From the NCBI RefSeq assembly GCF_004664715.2, contig NC_051070.1:73695231-73759230 (forward strand): a stretch of DNA of 64,000 nt, given 5' to 3'. Shown piece by piece: positions 21,115 to 32,612 of this stretch (positions are counted from its first letter, which is position 1; every line of letters begins with the position of its first letter). The notes under the pieces are model-generated. The model ran no database searches. It had not been told where the DNA came from and worked only from the letters and a program-made list of their open reading frames with translations. Both the position numbers and the translations under genes were made by a program. The DNA is from Peromyscus leucopus. Taxonomy: Eukaryota > Chordata > Mammalia > Rodentia > Cricetidae.

Positions 21115-21551
21115 CAGGATAACATATTCACCAAAACTTATTAATCCCACACTAGCAGATGGCAATGGAAGCAATTTTTAAAAACTTCCTGATTAATAAT
21201 TTACAAAAAATGACTATAATTTATAAAGTTCTGTGGGAAGTATCAACAATAAACTGGATCAAGTTAAAAACAGAGTATTGGGGCTAGCAGAAAAGGTAGA
21301 GTAATTGCATCATTCAGTGAAGGTCAATGATATATTAAACAAATACTAATGGAATACAGTGAAACACCATAAAAAGGCCAAATACTTGAATTACAGGCAA
21401 AAAAAAAACCATAGAAGATTTCAACATCAAAGCCATAGAAAATATTTTCAATAAAATAACAAAGAAAAAAATTTCAAATCTAGAGAAAATGATGCACAAC
21501 TGGGTACAAGAAGCTAATAAATACTAATTAGAGCAATAAAATAATCTTTTC

Positions 21552-21760
21552 TCACAAGAGAGATGGCTCAACAGTCAAAATCATGTACCACTCTTCCAGA
21601 AGACCAGATCCTGGCTCCTTGCACCCACCTAGCACACAACCATCAGTTACTTCAGCTCCATGGAATCTGATATCATGTTTGGGCCTCATTAGTGAACTGC
21701 ATTCATGTGTACATACTCCCCTGACACATACATACTTAAAAGAAGATAAATCTTTAAAAG
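21552..21760 (+). mobile_element. B2 SINE, diverged
   Basis: AAGAGAGATGGCTCAACAG heads the element, and ATAAATCTTTAAAAG marks its tail near 21750. It carries many substitutions and small indels. Confidence 0.75.
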
Positions 21761-22049
21761 ATAATAAAGTAAAAGCAAAGCAAAGAAGCTTCCCATGATA
21801 TATCATATTTAAAACCCTAAAACCAATGACAAAATAAAAAGCATTAAAAGCTCCAAGAAACGTGGTCAAATCACTCATGAAGACAGTCCCAACAGAATAA
21901 TACCTGATAGAAACATCTAAAGCCAGAAGGTCTGGAAAGATGTAGTCCATGCTATGAAAGATCAGACCAACCAAATGACACTACATAAAAAGAAAAAAAT
22001 CTAAAACAACAACCACAACAAAAACAAACAAACAAAAAAACAACAACCC

Positions 22050-22195
22050 TGTAGCTGAGTATTCCTGTGTCCACCCAGCTCCCACAGCCACTCAGATCCA
22101 ATTAAACACACAGAGACTTATATTGCTTATAAACTGTATGGCCCTGGCAGGCTTCCTGCTATCTAGTTCTTATATCCTAAATTAAAGCATTTCTG
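22050..22195 (-). mobile_element. ERVK-type LTR fragment
   Basis: CAGCTCCCACAGCCACTCAG..ACACACAGAGACTTATATTGC aligns with the first part of the LTR at 20320 (CAGCTCCCAAATAATGACAT). Truncated on the right. Confidence 0.5.
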
Positions 22196-22823
22196 TAAAT
22201 CTATAAAAATCTACTAAAACTGAAGGAGAGGTGAAAACTCTCCATGATAAAAGTAGACTAAAGGAATTAATGACACCTAAGCCAGCTCTACAGAGGGTAC
22301 TACAAGGAATACTTTGGTCTGAACAAAGAGACAAACAAACTAAAAACACCACAGGTATAAATAATAATTCCAGAATAATTAAAAGAAATCTAGAAAACAC
22401 AAAATTATGGATTAATACACATTTTCTACACTAACTCTGAATAATATCAATGATCATAATTATATAAGAGAGTCATAAACTAGCAGACTGAATTAAAATG
22501 CATGATAAATCTTTTGCTGCCTCCAAGAAAAATAGACCACTATCAAAGACAGACACATTAAGAGAAAAGGATAGAAAAAGATATTCCAGGCAAACAAATG
22601 GAATTAAGAAAAATACAAGTCACTTATTTTCATAGCTGAAAAAATTAGACTTCAAAACAAAAACAATAGGAGGAAACTTCACACTCATAAACAGAACAAT
22701 CCATCAAGAAGATATTATAATTCCAAAAAAAAATACACACCTTATTCCATAAAACAAATATTACTTGCCAGAGAATAATCCCAATACAATGATAGCAGGT
22801 GACATCAATACTGTATTCTCACT

Positions 22824-23216
22824 TGCTGGTTCGTTTTATGTCAACTTGCCACAATCCAAAGTCATCTGAGAGGAGGGAACCTCAGTTAAGAAAATGCCTC
22901 TATAAGATTAGGCTATAGGCAAGCCCGTACAGCATTTTCTTAATTAGTGGTTGATGGAGGAAGGCCCGGCCAACTGTGGTCTTGTATTCCATAAAAAAGC
23001 AGGCTAAGGAAGCCTTGAGGAGCAAGCCAACAAGCAGCATATCCATAGCCTCTGTATCAGTTCCTGCCTCCAGGTTCCTGCCCAGCTTGAATTCCTACCC
23101 TGACTTTCTTCAGTAATGAACTATAATATGTAAGTGTAAGCCAAATAAACCCTTTCTTACCCAACTCACTTTTGGTCATGGTGTTTCAGCACAAAAATAG
23201 AAACCCTAACTAAATA
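22824..23216 (+). mobile_element. MaLR-type (ORR1/MT-like) solo LTR
   Basis: It starts TGCTGGTTCGTTTTATGTCA and ends near CCCTAACTAAATA, with AAATAAACCC as polyadenylation signal. CTCACT is present on both sides (22818-22823 and 23217-23222), consistent with a 5-6 bp duplication. It is the intact internal reference for the split copy at 61203 and 63680. Confidence 0.82.
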
Positions 23217-23656
23217 CTCACTAATAGACATCTCATCCAAATAAAATTTTAATAGAGAAACACTAGAGTTAAATGATAATTATAAATCAATGGACCTAAC
23301 ATACCTTACACATATATTATACATTCCACCAAAAATGAAAGGATACAGTTTCTTTTCAGCAACCCATAAAACTTTCTCCACACATATTAGGGCACAAAGC
23401 AAGTTTCAAAAAATATAGGAAAACTGAAATGACATCCCATCTTACCACAATGGACTAAGGCTAGATGCCAGCAACAACAGAATCTACAGAAAGCACTCAT
23501 GGAGAATTACACCTTTCATGCCATTGAAGAAATCAAGAAGCATTTTTTAAAAAGCTATAATTGAATAAAATAAGTGACACAACCTCTTCAAATCTGTAAA
23601 AAATAAATCCTAAGTTGCAAGTTTATATTACTAAGTACATCAAAACATTTGAGAAA

Positions 23657-23657
<1 letters not shown>

Positions 23658-23691
<34 letters not shown>
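23658..23691. repeat. (CA)n microsatellite
   Basis: About 17 uninterrupted CA units. Confidence 0.97.
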
Positions 23692-23692
<1 letters not shown>

Positions 23693-24065
23693 ATATTATT
23701 ATTATATATCTTAAGGCTCAGAAAAAAGAGAAAAAAACTAAACTTAAAACTAGTAGGTGGGAAGAAACAATTACAAGCATGCCAGAAGCTAGTGAAACAG
23801 ATATACACAAAAATAAACACACAAAAATATGGAAATTAGCTGGTTCTTTGAAAAAGATAAACAAAATTGACAAACCCTTAGCTAAATTAAGAAAAAGGAG
23901 AGAGAAAACCCACATTCATGAACTTGAAGGCATTAAAACGGATTAAAATGAAATCTAGAATATAATGAGGACATAGTGTAAAAACTTATTTTCTAGTAAA
24001 CTGGACAACTGAAAAAGGAATAAGTGAAACAATTCCATTATCATTAGCCATAAAAATAATTATGT

Positions 24066-24475
24066 GGTGTGGTGGATTCAATAAGATGTCCCTAATATTC
24101 TTGGGCATATGAGTTTGGCCCATAGTTGGTGGTATGACTGTAGAGATTAAAGAGGTGTAGCGTTGCTATAGTTGGTGGTATGACTGTAAAGATTCAGGAG
24201 GTGTAACCTTGCTTGTCAAAGAAGGATGTTACTACATACATGCTTCGAGAGTTTAAAGACCAGAGCCATTCTCAGTCTGCTCTCTCTGCTTTGTGCATGT
24301 GGGTAGATTGGGTAGAGAGGCATCAGACCTCTGCTTCTGCTACACATATCATGTCTGCTACTAACTGCCACATTTCCCCGCTGTGAAGGACTCTTATAAT
24401 TCTGGAACCATTTTTCTTTCTAGTCTCTGAGCTGTTCTCATTCCTTTCTCCAGCCCAAAATATTGCTTTTTGTAA
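24066..24475 (+). mobile_element. MaLR-type (MTD-like) LTR with internal duplication
   Basis: TGTGGTGGATTCAATAAGAT, AGGAGGTGTAACCTTGC and the downstream CAGACCTCTGCTTCTGC region fit an MT-type LTR. A 46-bp segment is tandemly duplicated at 24122-24213. Confidence 0.65.
24122..24213 (+). repeat. 46-bp tandem duplication
   Basis: Units 24122-24167 and 24168-24213 both begin ATAGTTGGTGGTATGACTGT and end in TTGCT. They differ at only a few positions. Confidence 0.9.
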
Positions 24476-24489
24476 TTATTTTATGTTTT

Positions 24490-25300
24490 TCCTGTTTTGA
24501 AAAAAAATTGTTTAGGTCAGTTATACATGGAAAAAGGTTTTTACATATGTATTAGCCAATTTTCTTCTTAGAATTCTCTGTTCAGATCCCAAGCCCACTT
24601 TTGAGAGTCATTTATTTGTTTGGCTGTCTGTTCTTAGAATTCTTTATATACTCTGGATACTAATCTTCTATTAGATATATATCTGGCAAAGAGTCTCTTT
24701 TATTGTGTGGGTTGTGGGATTACTCTGCACTCTATTGTACCTATATAGAAGTGTTTTAGTTTTATGCAATCCAACTTGTAAATTTTGGCATTATTATTCT
24801 AGTTAAGAATGGTCCTACTCACAAAGTAATTTTCTATGCATACATCCTGTAGGTCACTGTCTATGTTCTTCCAACAGTTTCAGGTTTTATATTGAGGTAT
24901 TTGATTTATTTTGAATTAATTTTGTACAATGTAATACATGCATGTCGAATTTCACTCTTTCACATGTTGGAAATCTGCTTTCACCATACCATTTGTTGAA
25001 GACGCTGTCTTTTCTCCAGTAAATGCTTTCGAAATCTCTGTCTAATATCTGATTGCTGTAATTATGCTTACTCATGTATGGGTATTCATTTTTTTCTATT
25101 AGTCTTCTTTGAACTCTTTAAATTATTTGATGAAGTTTATGTGATTTTTTAAAAAAAATATTTGTTTGGGGGTTCATCTGGATAATTTTTGTAGAACTTT
25201 CATATTGGGTTGCTAGATTTTGGGGCAAATATTCTTTATTTTTCTTTCATGTTATTTGTATTTTTGTAATGAAACCTGAGCATGTGGACTTTTTTGTTAG
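24490..25300 (-). mobile_element. Old L1 ORF2 fragment
   Basis: Reverse complement of the ORF2 C-terminal region (TTCTTTATATACTCTGGATA, CATTTGTTGAAGACGCTGTC, CTTTTCTCCAGTAAATG). No frame stays open. Confidence 0.7.
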
Positions 25301-25319
25301 TTTTATGTCTGATATAGGT

Positions 25320-26540
25320 ACAGCTTGTTGGGATAGACACCATAGAATGTGCAGATTGGGTTGGGCCTGAAGGTTGAACATGGCATGGGTATAATGAAGT
25401 CAGGTAGATTCAGTGGGCTTGACTAGAAGGCAAGATGTATGCCTTGATCCAAGCCTGAACATTAAAGGTTATGAAGATGGGGCTGACCAGACAAGAATAG
25501 GCACTAGATTGGAATCCAGGCTAGATGCTGGGCTTTAGAAAGGTGGTCAGATGAAGGCAGGCTGAACCTGGAAGGTGAATGAAGGGCATAAGGAATGAAA
25601 ATATTTGTATGTGGGGGATCTGTCCTAGTTCACAGGATATGTATACTGGTCAAAGCCTAGAAGTTGAGGGCAGCATGCACATGGCTGAACAGACTAAGCT
25701 TGGACACTGGATGTTGAACCTGAGTGATATTTGAGAATTAGGGTAGGGCAAGGAGTGGGGAAGCAGGTTAATCAATCTTTGAGCAATTCAGTGTTGATAC
25801 CAGAATGAGGTTTTAGGAGTAGTCCTGGTTCACTTTGGGTTAGGCAAGATTTTGAAGCTCAGGAAGAGAGCTTGTGTAGCATAATAGGATTCTCAGTCAG
25901 TCTTCGGGAGTCTGGGAAACCTTTACTCAGGCATTGGGCACTGGTGGAGTTGGCAATGCAATTCTAGGACCCTATTTAAAGAGAAGGGCAAAGAGGGGAA
26001 GAGAAGAAAGCAGTGCTGGATACCTGGTCCTCTGGTCAGCCTAGGGTTGGAGCTGCTGACGTGGGTCTTAGTGGCCTTGCCTAGAGAGGGGTGGTGTTAG
26101 GAAGAGGGGATGGGTGTTGCTGGCTGAGCAGAGTCTGGTGTCTACTCATAGAATGAGCCAGGAGCACAAAGCTGATAGGGGTAGGAATAGCTGGTTAGAA
26201 TGAGTGGAGTGGATTGGGGGAGGAGTCTAGGTTTCTAGGTTAGGGGTGGGAACAAGCCAGGGCTCTCAGGGTGGTAGGTGGGTGGAGTTAGCAATGTAAA
26301 CTGGAGCTCTGGGAAAGGACTAAATAGGTACAGGTTGAGGGGGCGTGTGGAGTGAAGTTAGTGGAAGTGAGTAGGAATTCAAACTTTCCGTATGGGGTTG
26401 GGGACAATCGAGAGTTCTTGAAGTGGGCGGGGCTTGCAGCACCAGTTGGCATTACCTACAAGTTGGCTAGATAGTACGCAAGAGGTAGTGTCGGGAGGCA
26501 GAAGGGACACGTGTTCCTAGAACAAACCACAAGGGTGGTT
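25320..26540 (+). repeat. G-rich block with degenerate repeated motifs
   Basis: About 1.2 kb is strongly G over C on the + strand, unlike its AT-rich flanks. Loosely repeated phrases such as GGGCCTGAAGGTTGAACATG (25363), CAGGCTGAACCTGGAAGGTG (25558) and GACACTGGATGTTGAACCTG (25703) recur. A GC box, GTGGGCGGGGCTT, lies near 26425. No coding potential was seen. A rodent L1 5' UTR, next to the L1 on its left, is my best guess. Confidence 0.5.
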
Positions 26541-26990
26541 CTAAGTATTTGTTTTATATTTGTCTTTCATTGTGTTTCTTCTGCTCGTTCATTACATTTT
26601 TTTTTCTGTGCTTCTAAATCACTCTATTTCTGGAAATTTATTCCATGTATTTTCACACAAGCATAGTGATATAAGCATAGAATTATTTATTTTCAGTAGA
26701 GAAATGTTATCCATCTAAATACAGTTCCATGAGAAAAAAAAATGCTGAAAATGATCCTAGTCTTCTTGCCTCTTTAATTCACTTTTAAACATTACTGTAT
26801 CTGTGGCCGAACTGGACAAAAATTTAAATAAAGCTATATTTGAGTGCATTGCATTTATCTCATAAAATTAAATTTATATTTTTTATGCTAGAAACACTCA
26901 GCAATATTCACATTCATTTAAATTAACAAGAAAAACTAAAACAAAAAGTTTGTGTTAATATTTTGCTTTTATGTACTAGTCTTTCAATTT
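26541..26990. other. AT-rich stretch, nothing identified
   Basis: No ORF or repeat that I can support. Confidence 0.5.
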
Positions 26991-27150
26991 TTTATTCAAA
27001 TTGCTTTTATACAACATATTTTGATCATATTTTTCCTCCCACAGCAACTCTTGGATCCTCCTTATATCTTTACTCACCTAATTTATGTTCCTTCTTTCTC
27101 TCTCAATGCAAAGGCCAAGAAAGAAAAATAAAAAACTTTAAAGACATGAA

Positions 27151-27182
<32 letters not shown>

Positions 27183-27260
27183 CAAGCACAAAAATCTAAA
27201 AAACAGGCAAAGAGACAATTGGCAAAAAAAAAAAAGCTAAAACAAAGCAAAATGAAACAA
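26991..27260 (-). mobile_element. L1 3'-UTR-like fragment
   Basis: TTTTGATCATATTTTTCCTC followed by CTTGGATCCTCCTTATATC resembles the reverse complement of the pyrimidine-rich rodent L1 3' UTR. A similar block lies at 36020-36210. Confidence 0.4.
27150..27177. repeat. (AC)n microsatellite
   Basis: About 14 AC units. Confidence 0.95.
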
Positions 27261-27478
27261 AACATCCACTACTCTTTAACTGAGAAAAAGAAACGCATGA
27301 ATCATACATCCTAAAGTGAATTGATATATAAAAAACAAAAACGAATATATATCAATACGATATTAAAACAAATAATGTATTCTTTTGTTTAAGAGGACAC
27401 TCCAAGAAGAATGGACTGCAATGTACCATAAAGGTCTTCTATTGAAGAGCATTATTGCTTAAAAAATGGGACATGGGA

Positions 27479-27672
27479 GGCTGGAGAGATGGCTCAGAGG
27501 TTAAGAGCACTGCCGTTCTTCCAGAGGTCCTGAGTTCAATTCCCAGAAACCGCATAGTGGCTCACAAACATCTGTAATGAGATCTGGTGCCCCCTTCTGG
27601 CATGCAGGCATGCATGCAGATAGAATACTATATGTATTTAATAAATAAACAAATAAATAAATCTTTTAAAAA
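27479..27672 (+). mobile_element. B2 SINE
   Basis: Near-complete B2 from GGCTGGAGAGATGGCTCAGA through GAGATCTGGTGCCCCCTTCT to an AATAAATAAA-type tail. A-rich AAAAATG occurs on both sides, a weak candidate duplication. Confidence 0.93.
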
Positions 27673-28904
27673 TGATAACTGGTACAGGACAATTTTTCTG
27701 TCTCTTCACCTAATATATGTCTAAATCTTATTAACTAAGATTTATTAACATCTTCAAAAATATGAATAGATTGTTGTTGCATGCATGGATATCTTGTTTG
27801 TCTTCTCTTGTGAACTTAAGTGCCAGACCATTACAGATGTCAGTGATAATTGGAAAATTTTAAGCCTTATCATGAACAGTGAGGTCTTAGATGCCATCTT
27901 CTTTGGTTAATATTTAAAATGGACCTGTGGCTGTTGCACCTGCTTGAGTTGTTGCTCTATCAATTCCCTTTTGTATTAAATAGGTGCTAATAAAATCCCC
28001 AAGCACATTTTGTTTTGCATCATAAATGTAAAGAAGAAATTTCACAATCTACAGATTTACCAACATGAGAAAACACATTTAAAGAAAGCTTTTACATGAT
28101 CAGTTAGTTTTTTTTTTCCAGTTGATGGAAAAGGATAGCTACTTGATTGAAAATATTGGACTCCTATTAAGGTGAAACTTTATTGTCATTATTTATATTT
28201 AAAAGAAATACATAGAAATAAGAAATGGAAAAGTATATTTTTCTGGGACTACTTTTGCCTTGAAATTCATAAGAGCAGAGTAAGAATGACCACTAAATTC
28301 AGCTGCTTACTACTGTCTACCCTCTCATGAAATAATACTCCTGCTACATCTGATGCCCAGAATTAATTTAAACAGGCTAACATTTTATTATAAACAAGGT
28401 GCAATAACAATATCTTTGGCTTTCCCAAACTTAACTTTAGTTTGAGTCTAATACAAATGACTGTTCTTCCCTAATCTGAGCCAAAATGAATCACATTGTA
28501 TCAGAAAATGTAAGTAAACTTAGTCTCACAACGAATTTCACTGATTTTATAACTATCTTGTATTCCTGCTTATGTGAATTGTTTCTTGTTTTATACATGA
28601 TCATAGCATAGAATAATGTAAGGATCAAATTTGGAGAACTGAAATTAAGAAAGAGTGATTTAGTCAAATAATCACATATTTACATAAATCTGTCTGAGAT
28701 CCTGGGGTCAACACCAGGACAATCACAGAATCTCAACTAATATATCCATTCATGATATTGTAGTATAATTTAACTCATCACTGAATTCTTTTGTAGGGCA
28801 ATTTAGACACTGACTGCTAATCATGCTATTTTATTTTGATGCTCTCTACTTTTGAGAAAAGCAGATAAATCCATCTCCTTCGTTAAATGTAATTGCATAC
28901 TTTT
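27673..28904. other. No gene or clear repeat identified
   Basis: AT-rich, apparently unique sequence. Confidence 0.5.
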
Positions 28905-28919
28905 AAAAATCCAGGTCTT

Positions 28920-29054
28920 GCCAGATGGTAGTGGCACACACCTTTAATCCCAGCACTTGGGAGGTAGAGGAAGGTGGATCTCTTATTTTGAGGCCAGCTT
29001 GGTCTATAATATGAGTTCCAGGACAGCCAGGGCTACATAAAGAAACCCTGTCTC

Positions 29055-29085
<31 letters not shown>

Positions 29086-29111
29086 AACCAAACAAGAAAA
29101 ACAAACCCCCC
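28920..29111 (+). mobile_element. B1 SINE
   Basis: B1 head GCCAGATGGTAGTGGCACAC and an AAAAC-rich tail are present. The imperfect flanks AAAAATCCAGGTCTT (28905-28919) and AAAAACCCATGTCTT (29112-29126) match at 13 of 15 positions, consistent with an aged target-site duplication. Confidence 0.92.
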
Positions 29112-29464
29112 AAAAACCCATGTCTTTTCTAAAATTATGTAGTGATTGAATTACACATAAAACATGTTATTTAGCAAATATAATAACTAGAGCTGTATTT
29201 TGTGAACAAAGACCATCATTTGTTCCAAGATGAGTTAGAAAAAGGAAAAATATGGAAGAGGATGGAGAGTAATTCATGTTGGATTAAAACATTTCAAAGT
29301 GGAGAAAATTCAGAAGAAAAGGCTCAGCACTGACAAGTGAGAGAAACATTTCTAATCATTAATAAACCCACCAAAATGGACACTTTGGAAGTATTTACTG
29401 TGCCTACTGCTCCTTTTCATGGGTAAAGTGAGCCAGACATTATAATTTAAAGAAGAATTTGTGT

Positions 29465-29625
29465 ATATGCACAAATTTAATTATTTATTTTATTTTTGAG
29501 AGTATAATTTAATTACATAATTTCTCCCTTAATTTTCCTTCTTCCAAGAACTCTTTGCTCTTTTTTTCCCAAATTCATGGCTTCTTTCTATCACTAATTG
29601 TTGTTTGAACATAGCTAGTTGGTAA
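29465..29625 (-). mobile_element. L1 3' end fragment
   Basis: TTTTGAGAGTATAATTTAAT, TTACATAATTTCTCCCTTAA and CAAATTCATGGCTTC are the reverse complement of the 3'-most part of an old rodent L1 3' UTR. Confidence 0.55.
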
Positions 29626-32579
29626 GTGCAGAGAACAAAGCAAAAAATAATAGCTGAAAGAAAATAGGAAAATGAGAGGATTAGAGAAATTGACAGAAGG
29701 ATTGGAGGAATACATTGCAAGAAAAATAAAGATAAGCAATGAGTCCAAAAACACATGTAAAAGAGTACAAGAAATAAAGTCAGAATTGTCAGGGATGAAA
29801 TGGAGAAAGAAGGAACCCACAAAGATGATAGAGAACGAGATAGGATGCTAGGAGAGAAATGTTGTTCCAAAACCCTTAGCTTCAGGAATGAGTGCACGCA
29901 GTGTATCCTGACTGCCTATGTGAATGAACTCTGAGAAAAGGGTAATGATGCTGTGTGTTCTACACATGTATTTTCAATACCAATTATTTTTTTTCATCAG
30001 TTGAAACAAGCAAATTTAGAAATGGCTAAGAATTAAGACTTCTACCTTAGCCTACGTGAACAATCCTTCATCATCTCAACTGAGTGGAATAAAACACTTG
30101 TTCCTTTGCAGTACATTTTTTTTTTCAGACTTCTCCCCTTTGAACTTATTTTGTACAGAGAAATGTCCATTTGTTACACCTCTTTTCTCAGTTACTGGGA
30201 TCAGCACAATTTGGGAGTCACTGAAACAAACACAGAAATGGGAAGAGAAGAAGACAAGAGGTTGGTCAAAGATGTTAAATAACAACACAGGCTTACTTCC
30301 AGATGATAGGCAAGAGGGACCAAGGTGGACACAGAAAAAAAGGCAAAGAAAGATGGAAGGAGAAGACCACCCTCGGGCACTCTTAAGTTTTCAAATTACA
30401 AATCCAGGGAAGACTGAGATGATTAACTGTGCATCAATGTTGCAATGTCACAATGTATAAGTAGGAAAGAGGGCTTTGAACTAATTTTTCTGAGAAATTT
30501 TTACAGGTAGGTATGGTATAAAAGTGATGTTCAGCAGATGTATAAATAAAACAAAATGGCAAAGAAGCTCTTCAATGAGTTCAAAGAGAATCAGAGATTT
30601 TTGCTCTTTCAGTCTGTTTTCACTTCTTAAGTATGTGATTGTATGCTTTTCAGTATGTGTTAGTGTATCCAAATATGTGCCCACACATTTCACAAACTTG
30701 TGCCATAACATCTGAATGTTACTTGCACGTTATTAATCACCTATAAGTTCAGATATATGTGAAGTAATGTAAAATGATGTCAGAATTTCTCATGAATTCT
30801 CTTTAGGGACTTATCAATCTGACCTTTTTCTTTCCTCCTTTCTCTTGCTATTATGGAAAGATTATTAATACTTTATGCCATATTTTAAACAAAAATCTAT
30901 CCTATTTGAAATTACCCCTCAAAATTAAATGGCAACATTAAACATGCTAACATAATCAGCATTAGATAAGAATTCACAATTTAAGTGTACCATAAATATA
31001 TTTAGGTATTGTCCACATTTCTATACTATTTTCATCATATGAAATCTCTCATATATGTTGTAAACCTCCATTTCAGACCTCACCCTAATCAATGCCTAAT
31101 CAATTTTCTGCCTCTATAAATGCTCTATTATGGAGAGTTTACATGAATTCATTTTGTGACTATCTCCTTTCAAACACATACTGTTTCAGGTGGCTTATGT
31201 TTTAACACTTAACAGCAATTCATTGCTTTTTCTATTTCCAAATTGCTTACATCTGTAACTGTAGCATAATATTGTTTTTAGTTCAAGTATATTGACATCA
31301 TTTTATAATGTGACATTACAGTTATTTGTTGTAATAAATGTTAATCTGTCTTTTAAGCCATATACTCTAACAATGGAGTATGCACAATCCCACAAAATAT
31401 GACTACTTATCAAAATGAATTTTTAAAATTATGGCATCATATATTATTGCACAAAATAAGATTATTTTAGACATAGAGATAGAAGTTCCATTATTTTATG
31501 TAAAAATGGATCTTCATGTGCACATCTCTGGACTGGATACACTCTACTCTGAAGAAAAGTATTCAGATGAAAATTAAATTATAAATTTCTCTAACAAATA
31601 TAACTCTTACCAGGACAAAAGTTACAAGAGAAAGAATGTTTTGATAAACAATGTCAAAACCTTAATAATTAATGAAACACTAATAATTTCCTTATCTTTA
31701 AACAAATGAATACACATTTCCCCTATCACTTCTCAATGATAACCAAAAAGTTGACTCATTATATATTTAAAATTAATGACAAATTTTCAATTTTCTCAAT
31801 TATTAAAGAACCATATTAGAATATATCTTCTTCATGTCCATTTCCTGCTCTGTTTTATGAGTTGAGATCATCATAATTTTTCCATGTACTGATTATAGGT
31901 ACAATAATGCCAAAATTTTTTTGGAAAATATATCATTTGGGTACCATTCTGAGATATAGGAGTAAGTATATTAAGATAAGTCAAAAGCAAATGCACCTGA
32001 AAAGCAATAACAAGAATTTAGGCACAGGATGTACATGTAGGTTTGGGCTGGTCAGAAATTTAGTTAGGAGGATGCCTATATGTGAAGTGAAGGTTTGGAT
32101 TCTATTTCAGATCCTAACAACATGCTTGGAAGTTAGAACACATGTGGGCAACAAATGTGATGGGAATCAGCAATTAAATAATTCAGAAAGGAAATAAGAA
32201 CTAAATGGAAGCATGTCATGGGAATTGAAGTAGAGAAACAATTTCAAATACAGTTTTCTCTATGATGATACAAAGAAGGAACAAAAATCTAGCAACTATT
32301 CTAGCAAAAGATTGAGTCACCACCAACAGAAAAAATAAAATAAAACAAAAGGAATGGTTGACATAGCTGTGAAATTTAGCCCATCCTCATAAAATTACAG
32401 TTATGTACAAGCATGTAGTGAAATGGAAATGAGAGTATCTATCGAAGAACAGTGTCTTAGTGGGGATTAGGAAAGACAGGGTTTAACATAGCTGCCTTTA
32501 GCTGTGGTGCACTGGTTATGACAATCATTGTTTTCATGTAGATTTAATCTTTGAAACAGAGGAAAAGGCATGCATAACA
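29626..32579. other. Intergenic sequence upstream of the second OR gene
   Basis: No recognisable gene. A 134-codon + strand ORF (30056-30460) has no known motif and lies in AT-rich sequence, so I do not call it. The upstream exon(s) and promoter of the OR4N5-like gene may lie here but cannot be placed. Confidence 0.5.
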
Positions 32580-32585
32580 CATACC

Positions 32586-32601
32586 ATGTTTTATTCTATA
32601 G
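32586..32601 (+). promoter_or_regulatory. Candidate splice acceptor for the second OR coding exon
   Basis: ATGTTTTATTCTATAG places an AG 11 bases before the ATG, the usual arrangement for OR coding exons. The pyrimidine tract is modest. Confidence 0.45.
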
Positions 32602-32612
32602 ATTAGGAAGTG

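Larger units (their letters stand above)
21180..23965 (+). mobile_element. Old L1 (L1M/HAL1-like), ORF1 then ORF2 5' half, interrupted
   Basis: ORF1-like sequence lies at about 21380-22010 (GAAAAAAATTTCAAATCTAG, GCATTAAAAGCTCCAAGAAA). ORF2 endonuclease-side sequence lies at about 22240-22800 and 23220-23960 (GCTGGTTCTTTGAAAAAGAT, ACAAAATTGACAAACCCTTA). Both match old mammalian L1 rather than young rodent L1. A B2, an LTR fragment and a MaLR LTR are inserted, so it predates all three. Confidence 0.65.

Noticed and set aside
27479..27672. tRNA-like gene at the B2 head, likewise the ID-like piece at 43628
   Set aside because: tRNA-derived Pol III promoter sequence within SINEs; no intact cloverleaf expected.
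30056..30460. 134-codon ORF between the OR genes
   Set aside because: No domain, signal peptide or codon bias that I can support, in AT-rich sequence where such an ORF can arise by chance.
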